Positions 6,155 through 11,695 of a stretch of 11,695 nt of DNA are shown piece by piece. Made by a program: the position numbers and the translations under genes. Every line of letters starts with the position of its first letter. Position 1 is the stretch's first letter. The DNA comes from Clostridium collagenovorans DSM 3089 (GTDB lineage: Bacteria > Bacillota > Clostridia > Clostridiales > Clostridiaceae), in NCBI RefSeq assembly GCF_900130005.1, contig NZ_FQXP01000011.1:1-11695 (forward strand). Direction: 5' to 3'. Under the pieces are notes generated by a model that was given only the letters and a program-made list of their open reading frames with translations, ran no database searches and was not told the origin of the DNA.

Positions 6155-6214
6155 CCTTTATTTTTAGTGAGCTGTATTGTACTTTTTAAATACCCTACTC
6201 ACTAAATCCTCCTT
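6155..6214 (-). promoter_or_regulatory. SD - hairpin - ATG leader (split RBS or leader peptide), copy B
   Basis: On the minus strand AAGGAGGA (6214-6207) is followed directly by a 9-bp perfect inverted repeat, TTTAGTGAG (6206-6198) with CTCACTAAA (6171-6163). Eight nt then lead to the ATG at 6154. The 52-nt linear gap shrinks to 8 nt if the hairpin is folded out. Inside the loop GTATT and AATAC can pair further. Alternatively GTG at 6200-6202, 6 nt from the SD, opens a 12-codon peptide that stops at TAA 6164-6166, 9 nt before the ATG. The arms are nearly identical to those at 1931-1970, while the loops differ. Confidence 0.6.
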
Positions 6215-6591
6215 TTCATCTTAATAATCTATTTTTTTAATTTCTGACTAAATTATTTTAATATGTTTTCTTACTTATTATTATATATCCTTATGCTTAT
6301 TTAATCAAAGTAATTAATAATAGTTATTTATAGATATTTATTATTTTGATTTTTACATATTTTCTAAAATTATAATACATAAGATGTTTATATTTATTAC
6401 ACACTCTCTAATATAAAGTTTTCTAAAAAAACTTAAATTATATGAGTTATATATTTATTTTAAAATTAAACATTATTTCCATCATACTTAATTTCTCCAT
6501 AGCAATTTTGTAATATTAAAATTAAGATTTCCCCTAAGAATTTAATCTTTCTACTTTTATAGATTCTATTATCACTGTTGTGAAAAAATAC
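6215..6591. other. AT-rich non-coding gap
   Basis: No gene, RNA gene or clear repeat is visible on either strand. It should contain the promoter of the unknown gene at 6154, but several equally weak AT-rich candidates exist and none stands out. Confidence 0.4.
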
Positions 6592-6642
6592 AAAACAAAA
6601 GACTTAAAGCTACATATATATTAGCTTTAAGTCTTTTGTTTT
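6592..6642 (-). terminator. strong terminator of the oleate hydratase gene
   Basis: A perfect 21-bp stem (6592-6612 with 6622-6642) closes a 9-nt AT loop, 39 nt beyond the oleate hydratase stop codon. The A-rich outer arm on the plus strand gives a U-rich tract on the minus-strand transcript, and the symmetry would allow it to work in both directions. Confidence 0.92.
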
Positions 6643-6681
6643 ATTTCAATAAATATTATTTCTAATTATTATGCCTTAAAA

Positions 6682-8409
6682 TTATCTATAAGAAGTTTTT
6701 AAAGCATCTTTTAAAACCTTTGGATCCTTTTTATAAGGAGTTACTGGACGAACTTTTTTATTTTTCACATCAAATAAAGTATAAATAGCCATTCTTGCTG
6801 CACGTACAGAATACTCTTCTGTAAATACCATATCCTCAGGTATTTCAACAAATTGACTTATCATTGCAAAGTTTGTTGATCCTTCTGGTACTACCTTTGG
6901 ACGATCACTCATTTTACGTGGTTGGAACTGTGAATCTATATATGGCATCATACATGGAATAACATTGATTACAGTTTCCATTATTTCATCCATTTCCTCT
7001 TCTACATGTAAATGATGTAAAAGTTCAGTAAGTAATTCTTCACCTGTACATTCTCTCATTGGCTTTCTTACATAATCACCTACTCTATCTGTATATAAAC
7101 CATATCCCCAGAAAATAGTAGTGTCTAAAGGTTGATTTTTAAAATGTGGTTGAGCTGCTACAACAATACTCATTAACCAATTTGAATCTTTAAAAGTCAT
7201 CAATGCACCACTACCTGGTATATTAGTTGAAATTTTTTCAATTAATTTCAAAAGTTTATTTCCTTTGCAAGTTACAGTGAAACTTTCCCAGTTAGTTTCC
7301 TCTGGATAATCAAAGAATGGCTCTGGATTTCCAAGACCAGGTTTCTTATTAGCTATCTTTCTCCAAAGTTCAGCTGACATTGGGTTTTCTGGCTTAAATT
7401 CTGGTGCTGTATGCAAATCTCCTAAGGTTGCATTATCTGTCATGGTACCATTAGTCATGATACACACATCTCCTGGATTTAAGGAAATAATTTTTTCTCC
7501 CATTTCATCTTCTATGTGTATAGCTGTTACTGTTATATCTTCACCTGGTTTAAAATCTAAATCAGTTACCTTTGCATTTATACTAAAATCAACTCCAAAG
7601 CTATCTAAGTAAGCTTTTAATGGAAGAATAACAGACTCATATTGATTGTATGGTGTACGAGTAACACCCTCTAAAGTTTCAATACGAGAAAACTCAAAAA
7701 TCATACGCTCCATATATCTTTTAAATTCAAAAAGACTAGACCACTTTTGGAAAGCAAAGGTTGTTTGCCACATATACCAGAAGTTAGTCTCAAAGAAGTG
7801 AGGTGTATTACTAAACCATTCCTCTATTGTCATATCATCTAACTTCTCTTCTGGCGTAATCATTAGTTTTCCTAAAGCCATACGATCTTCATTATTAAAG
7901 CCCATAGTAGTAACATCTTGAATTATTCCGTATTTGTCCACCAAACGTGCTTGTGCATGAGTTGGATGTAAATGGTCAAAGTTTAAAATTTCTTCTGTAA
8001 CACTTTTACCTGGTAAATCTAAAGAAGGTATAGTAGAAAACAGCTCCCAGAAATTTTCGTAGGTTTCTTCGTTTAACATTCTACCACCACGACAAACAAA
8101 TCCATTTATAGCATCTCCAGCACCATCATTACTACCACCTAAAATATGCATGCCTTCAATAATATGAATATTTTCACCCTTAAAGCTGCAGTCTCTTACA
8201 AGGTAAGCAGCTCCAGCTAAGGAAGCTAAGCCTCCACCTATAAAATAAACCTGTTTATCTCCATGATCAGTATAAGTATATAAACTTCTTGGTACTTGAG
8301 ATTTCTCTTTTAATTTCTTAGCCCCTATTGTAGCAACAGCAGTTGCTCCAACTATAGCACTTAATGCAAGTAATACATTCTTATTGTTTTTGTTTGATTG
8401 TTTACTCAT
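6682..8409 (-). CDS. ohyA: oleate hydratase (myosin-cross-reactive-antigen family), Met-type active site, N-terminal anchor
   Basis: This FAD-dependent enzyme (575 aa) adds water to cis-9 double bonds of unsaturated fatty acids such as oleate to give 10-hydroxy acids, which detoxifies host or environmental fatty acids. The FAD-binding strand and loop are at 54-66 (VYFIGGGLASLAG). The family marks GFVCRGGR (103-110), STIPSL (125-130), FAFQKWSS (218-225), the substrate-site segment PYNQYESV (253-260) and TEEYSVRAA near the C-terminus are all present. The residue after RGGR is Met111 where many members (such as Staphylococcus aureus OhyA) have the catalytic Glu. It is followed by LNEETYE, a pattern I recall from a separate branch typified by the Rhodococcus enzyme. 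Residues 11-30 are hydrophobic and Ala-rich between Lys clusters, which suggests membrane anchoring. The ATG at 8407-8409 fits GGTGGAG; a GTG at 8416-8418 overlaps that SD. The C-terminus is short relative to dimeric members. Confidence 0.93.
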   Translation of the reverse strand: MSKQSNKNNKNVLLALSAIVGATAVATIGAKKLKEKSQVPRSLYTYTDHGDKQVYFIGGGLASLAGAAYLVRDCSFKGENIHIIEGMHILGGSNDGAGDAINGFVCRGGRMLNEETYENFWELFSTIPSLDLPGKSVTEEILNFDHLHPTHAQARLVDKYGIIQDVTTMGFNNEDRMALGKLMITPEEKLDDMTIEEWFSNTPHFFETNFWYMWQTTFAFQKWSSLFEFKRYMERMIFEFSRIETLEGVTRTPYNQYESVILPLKAYLDSFGVDFSINAKVTDLDFKPGEDITVTAIHIEDEMGEKIISLNPGDVCIMTNGTMTDNATLGDLHTAPEFKPENPMSAELWRKIANKKPGLGNPEPFFDYPEETNWESFTVTCKGNKLLKLIEKISTNIPGSGALMTFKDSNWLMSIVVAAQPHFKNQPLDTTIFWGYGLYTDRVGDYVRKPMRECTGEELLTELLHHLHVEEEMDEIMETVINVIPCMMPYIDSQFQPRKMSDRPKVVPEGSTNFAMISQFVEIPEDMVFTEEYSVRAARMAIYTLFDVKNKKVRPVTPYKKDPKVLKDALKTSYR

Positions 8410-8473
8410 AATAATCACTCTCCACCTTAAACTTTAAACTTCTTATTCAATATTATAGATTAAACTACTTAAC

Positions 8474-8518
8474 TTGTATTTATACAATTCTACTGATTTG
8501 TATAAAAATATTACAAAT
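8474..8518. promoter_or_regulatory. operator-like palindromes upstream of oleate hydratase
   Basis: Two neighbouring inverted repeats share TTGTAT/TACAA half-sites: TTGTATTTATACAA (8474-8487, 6+6 bp with 2 nt between) and ATTTGTA...TACAAAT (8496-8502 with 8512-8518). They lie 65-109 nt upstream of the ATG, where a promoter would be expected. Such palindromes are typical of MarR/TetR-type repressor sites, but no regulator gene is nearby and AT-rich chance is possible. Confidence 0.4.
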
Positions 8519-8791
8519 ATATATGCTTAAATAAAAAGTTTTCATAATATTCAAAGTTAATTCTTTTTACTGGATTAATTTACCTGAAGCTTGTAACACT
8601 AAGACTTTCTTATAATACATAAGCTTCAATTAACAATCTACATTTTCATTGAGCTATATTTATTTAATAATAGACACTTATAAATATGAAGGAGAAACAT
8701 TACTGATATATATTAGTTTAACTTTACTATTTCACCATAAAACTATAAATTTTCGTAAAATTTATTCACTTAAAGCTATATAATTTCAAAT
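8519..8791. other. non-coding gap between oleate hydratase and ABC permease
   Basis: No gene is visible. It holds an AAGCTT-based inverted repeat (GAAGCTT 8586-8592 with AAGCTTC 8621-8627) enclosing a TATAAT at 8611-8616 on the plus strand. No plus-strand gene follows, so this is probably incidental. GGAG near 8690 on the plus strand has no matching start codon. Confidence 0.35.
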
Positions 8792-8837
8792 AAAAATCTC
8801 AATACAAAATTATACTTTTATTTGTATTGAGATCTTT
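8792..8837 (-). terminator. terminator of the ABC permease operon
   Basis: A 13-bp perfect stem (8796-8808 with 8821-8833) has a 12-nt AT loop and a T-run on the minus strand (complement of 8792-8796). It starts 8 nt beyond the permease stop codon. Confidence 0.9.
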
Positions 8838-8844
8838 TATTTCC

Positions 8845-11334
8845 TTATTCTATTGCTTTAACTCCCTCAACTATACTTTCATCTAATATACCCTTGCAAG
8901 CATTTAAACTAGAAAATAAGCATATCAAAACCATAATAGCAAAAATGCCTATAATTATTCCTATTGGCAAAACCCATACCATACCTGTTGTAAAGGACTT
9001 CTTAGTTAATTGAAAGAACACATAAGTACTTAAGGTTCCAAAGCTTATTCCTATTATTGAAGAGTATATACAATAATAGAAACCTTCCTTAACTACCATG
9101 GCTTTAACCTCATCCTTACTCATACCTATTGCTCTTAACATTGATATTTCCTTTTTTCTAGAAGTTATATTCATATACATAATATTAATTACATTTAAAA
9201 CACTAGTAATTGCTAAAACTGATATAAAACTATATAAAAGCGTTAGTAACTTTACATTTTTCTTTTTACCTTCTATATCTTCTTTCTTTATATCTTTAAC
9301 TTCATAATTATTTTTATCGAATTTTTCATTTATCTCTTTAGATGCTTCTTCATAATAGGAGTTATTCTTTAAATAAACACTTGCTTTTTTTATTGAATTG
9401 CTACCGTAATCCTTTATGAAAGTATCATAACTCATGATTATTGTAGTTGTATTATACATATCTTCTTGCATAAATGTCTTAGAATCTAATATTGCAACTA
9501 TATCGTACTCCTTTGGTTCATTAAGTATATCTCCCCATCCTGTTGCTATAGATATTTTATCTCCTACTGCGTATTTACTAATGGTGTTATGATTTAAATT
9601 TTGTGCTAAAATTATTTTGTTGTTATTTTTTAACTCATCTATATTAATATTTCCTTCTAAAACAAGAGATTTTAACTCTTCAATCCTTTCATCGCTATAA
9701 CCTAAATTTTCAGTTTTCAATACATATTCATTAGGATTTTCTCTTGGCTTATCTAGAGTTTTATTGTCCATATTTTTAATATATTTCTTACCTTCATCTG
9801 TAACCTTATCATTAGGAATTTTTATATATGCATTATTCACCTCTCTATTGTATTCTACTTCTTTTATACCCACAAACTTTTCTAGCTCTAATATCTTTTC
9901 TTCACCAATACTATCTCCTAAGGTATTTATTATAAAATTAGGGCTCTTCATCATATGTTTCTTAAGTTCAGGGCTACTACAGTTAATAATGTAATTAACT
10001 AACATAAACATTATTATTGTTATGCTTAAAGAAAACACTGTATTTATAAACTTACTTTTATTTCTTTTTAAATTCTTCACTGCCATAAAGTTATAAAACT
10101 TCTTCTCTTCGTTATAAGCTTTATCACCTTTTACATTACTTATCTTTCCACTTTCCTTATAGTTCATAGCTTCTATTGAAGAGATTTTATTTAATTTCTT
10201 AGTACAGATTAAATTTCCTAAAACTACAGGTAGAATAGAGAATAAACTACTCAATATTATTACATCAGAAGTTATGCAAAGACCATTAAAGTTATAGGCT
10301 TCTTTAAGTGTGAGCCACTTAAGTCCTTCAACTCCTACACATCCTAATAATATTCCTATAGGAATAAAAATTATTGCTGTTATCAATCCCTCACCTAAAA
10401 GTAATAAACTTATATGCCTTTTTTCTGCACCTAAGGCTTTTAACATCCCTATCTCTTTCATCCTTAAGGATATTGTTATGCTAAACATATTATAAATTAA
10501 TACTACAGATATTAAAGATATAACACTAAAACATATTAACTTAGCCCCTTCAAATATTTTAATTCCTCTAATCAAATATTCTCTCACCATATTATATTCA
10601 CTTTTAATAGATTCACAATCTAATACCGTAAGAAGTTTATTATATCCTTGAACTAAATTTTCTCCCTCCTTAAACCTATAATACTTAGTTATGTGAGATT
10701 GTACCTTGTTATTTTCTTCCGCAAATTTATGCGTTACAAATGCCTTAGTTCCAGCTACACTTAATTTTGCATTACATTGAGATTCCATAAGTCCCACTAT
10801 AGTGTATTCCTCTTCAAAATAATTTTCATTTCCATTTGCTGTAGAAATCCTTAAATTTAATTTTATTTTATCCCCTACATTTAAGTTTTCTCCTAAAGAA
10901 GGTAATACCCATTTTTCTAAAACTATTTCTTTATCATCTTTAGGATATCTGCCCTCCAATAATTTAATATTAAAAAATTCTTCTATATTTTCTTCGCATC
11001 CATAAACATCCATCTGATATCTTTTATTAATATCCTCATGATCATTAAAGATACACTTTCCTAGAAAAACCTCTTCAGTAGAAGAATCCACAATTTCAGA
11101 TTTTTCTGATTCATTCAAAGCAGTTTTATTTCCAGTACTAGATGTAACCATTGCATCATAATTTACAGGAAATAGTCTTTTATCTCTTTCTATGCTATCA
11201 TTTATAATCTCTGTTAAAGTAATATTTAAAGAAGTCATTATCAAAACCGAGAACATTATACTTAATCCTAAAAATAAGTTCCTCTTTTTATTCTTCATTA
11301 AGTAACGAGGTATTAAACCATAAAAACTTTTCAT
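8845..11334 (-). CDS. FtsX-like (MacB/BceB superfamily) ABC transporter permease, two-module
   Basis: The 829-aa membrane protein has two FtsX modules. Module 1 has TM1 at about 18-40, a large extracytoplasmic domain at about 45-262, and TM2-4 at about 265-288, 308-336 and 355-378. Module 2 has TM5 at about 430-452, a second external domain at about 455-690, and TM6-8 at about 696-722, 750-776 and 787-815. Each module carries the cytoplasmic coupling motif after its second helix: RMKEIGMLKALGA (291-303) and RKKEISMLRAIGM (726-738). Such permeases work with a separate ATPase to export or sense peptides, lipids or antibiotics; the substrate cannot be told here. The ATG at 11332-11334 follows TGGTGGA and lies 1 nt after the stop of the ATPase remnant, so it is probably translationally coupled. 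The usual partner ATPase is gutted (11336-11506), so this permease needs an ATPase from elsewhere or is idle. Confidence 0.9.
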   Translation of the reverse strand: MKSFYGLIPRYLMKNKKRNLFLGLSIMFSVLIMTSLNITLTEIINDSIERDKRLFPVNYDAMVTSSTGNKTALNESEKSEIVDSSTEEVFLGKCIFNDHEDINKRYQMDVYGCEENIEEFFNIKLLEGRYPKDDKEIVLEKWVLPSLGENLNVGDKIKLNLRISTANGNENYFEEEYTIVGLMESQCNAKLSVAGTKAFVTHKFAEENNKVQSHITKYYRFKEGENLVQGYNKLLTVLDCESIKSEYNMVREYLIRGIKIFEGAKLICFSVISLISVVLIYNMFSITISLRMKEIGMLKALGAEKRHISLLLLGEGLITAIIFIPIGILLGCVGVEGLKWLTLKEAYNFNGLCITSDVIILSSLFSILPVVLGNLICTKKLNKISSIEAMNYKESGKISNVKGDKAYNEEKKFYNFMAVKNLKRNKSKFINTVFSLSITIIMFMLVNYIINCSSPELKKHMMKSPNFIINTLGDSIGEEKILELEKFVGIKEVEYNREVNNAYIKIPNDKVTDEGKKYIKNMDNKTLDKPRENPNEYVLKTENLGYSDERIEELKSLVLEGNINIDELKNNNKIILAQNLNHNTISKYAVGDKISIATGWGDILNEPKEYDIVAILDSKTFMQEDMYNTTTIIMSYDTFIKDYGSNSIKKASVYLKNNSYYEEASKEINEKFDKNNYEVKDIKKEDIEGKKKNVKLLTLLYSFISVLAITSVLNVINIMYMNITSRKKEISMLRAIGMSKDEVKAMVVKEGFYYCIYSSIIGISFGTLSTYVFFQLTKKSFTTGMVWVLPIGIIIGIFAIMVLICLFSSLNACKGILDESIVEGVKAIE

Positions 11335-11335
11335 T

Positions 11336-11506
11336 TTATTTATCCACCATAGATAATGGATTTAAAGTTTCTTCCCCTTCATATGCTACTCCATCCTTTA
11401 AGACTATAATTCTATCTGCTGTTTTTATAGACTTCAAAACTTCTAAGTTATTTTCCTTAACTATTCCATAGGTATTTTTAAAATTTGATGTTACTAATAA
11501 ACTCAT
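11336..11506 (-). pseudogene. ABC ATPase remnant: N- and C-termini fused in frame, catalytic core deleted
   Basis: The 56-codon open frame starts at ATG 11504-11506 with an excellent SD (AGGAGG, 8 nt upstream) and ends TAA 1 nt before the permease ATG. Its first part, MSLLVTSNFKNTYGIVKENN followed by LEVLKS, matches the beginning of MacB/LolD-type ATPases (first strand, A-loop Tyr13, then EVLKxI). Its second part, IKTADRIIVLKDG, matches the region just after the H-loop near the end of such proteins. Everything between is absent: Walker A, Q-loop, LSGGQ signature, Walker B and H-loop, roughly 170-190 residues. The junction lies near residue 26 and the frame is kept. It cannot hydrolyse ATP. 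It may be a relic kept only for coupling, or a small peptide with some other use. Confidence 0.82.
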
Positions 11507-11523
11507 TTTGATTTCCTCCTATA

Positions 11524-11558
11524 CACTATAAATTTAAAATTTAGAAGGTTTTATAGTG
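11524..11558. promoter_or_regulatory. hairpin just upstream of the ATPase-remnant SD
   Basis: CACTATAAA (11524-11532) and TTTATAGTG (11550-11558) form a 9-bp perfect stem with a 17-nt AT-rich loop, 3 nt before the AGGAGG. No U-tract follows on the minus strand, so it is not a typical terminator. It may be an operator or a 5' mRNA hairpin in the 85-nt gap after the upstream permease. Confidence 0.4.
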
Positions 11559-11591
11559 CATAAGGTTTCCTACATTTACATATCTATTTCT

Positions 11592-11695
11592 TTATTCTAT
11601 TGCTTTGACTCCTTCAACTATACTTTCATCTAAAACACTCTTGCAAGCATTTAAACTAGCAAATAAACATACTAAAGCCATAACAATAAAAATAC
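11592..11695 (-). CDS. second FtsX-like ABC permease, C-terminal fragment (rest outside window)
   Basis: The last 33 codons of a permease enter from the right edge and end at TAA 11592-11594. The segment covers the final membrane helix and the tail LNACKSVLDESIVEGVKAIE. Aligned with the end of the permease at 8845 it is identical at 26 of 33 positions, with conservative changes elsewhere. The two are therefore paralogues, most likely from a tandem duplication of a permease gene or of an ATPase-permease pair. It lies 85 nt upstream of the ATPase remnant on the same strand and may share its transcript. Confidence 0.88.
   Translation of the reverse strand, partial: IFIVMALVCLFASLNACKSVLDESIVEGVKAIE

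Noticed and set aside
8410..8418. Upstream GTG start adding three residues to the oleate hydratase
   Set aside because: It lies only 1 nt after the SD; the ATG at 8407-8409 is properly spaced.
8685..8710. GGAG-preceded micro-ORF on the plus strand (ATGAAGGAGAAACATTACTGA)
   Set aside because: The GGAG lies inside the frame after the ATG, and the frame is six codons long without any support.

Overview
The window is very AT-rich. It carries Gram-positive, spore-former style genes (a Spo0M-like protein, purine-rich Shine-Dalgarno sequences, strong hairpin/U-tract terminators, an oleate hydratase). The best guess is a chromosomal segment of Clostridium sensu stricto or a close relative; the species cannot be fixed from the sequence. 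Apart from a transposase relic at the left edge, every recognisable gene lies on the minus strand, so transcription runs from right to left.

Layout from left to right. (1) 3-557, plus strand: a decayed ISL3-family transposase with a frameshift, an internal deletion and a cut-off 5' end, followed by two look-alike hairpins. (2) 878-1357: an HdeD/DUF308 membrane protein, and 1459-1920: a YfcE/MJ0936-type phosphodiesterase. (3) 2363-3364: a secreted CAP-domain (YkwD-like) protein with a Cys-rich head and a Pro-rich linker, preceded by a long leader that looks structured on its own strand. (4) 5491 to 3703: spo0M then a YghZ-type aldo/keto reductase, 25 nt apart and probably one operon. A 106-bp inverted-repeat element sits directly upstream. 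(5) 5723-6154: a cytosolic protein I do not recognise. (6) 6682-8409: an oleate hydratase with an N-terminal membrane-anchor-like segment and Met at the usual catalytic Glu position. (7) 8845 to the right edge: an FtsX-type ABC permease, a 56-codon remnant of its ATPase that has lost the whole nucleotide-binding core in frame, and the C-terminus of a second, closely related permease entering from beyond the window.

The most unusual signal is shared by the phosphodiesterase (1920) and the unknown gene (6154). Neither has a good ribosome-binding site next to its ATG. Each has a strong SD about 50 nt upstream, separated from the ATG by a hairpin whose arms are almost identical in the two genes. 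Folding the hairpin would bring the SD to 8-10 nt from the ATG, so this may be a split, hairpin-bridged ribosome-binding site. The same stretch can also be read as a 12- or 16-codon GTG-initiated leader peptide ending at or next to the ATG. Other points worth checking are the CAP leader, the inverted-repeat element before spo0M, the palindromes before the oleate hydratase, and the gutted ABC ATPase between duplicated permeases.

Functionally the segment is a set of small, mostly independent units (surface protein, redox/sporulation pair, fatty-acid modification, ABC export or sensing). At least three units end at clear terminators, at 2262-2320, 6592-6642 and 8792-8837.
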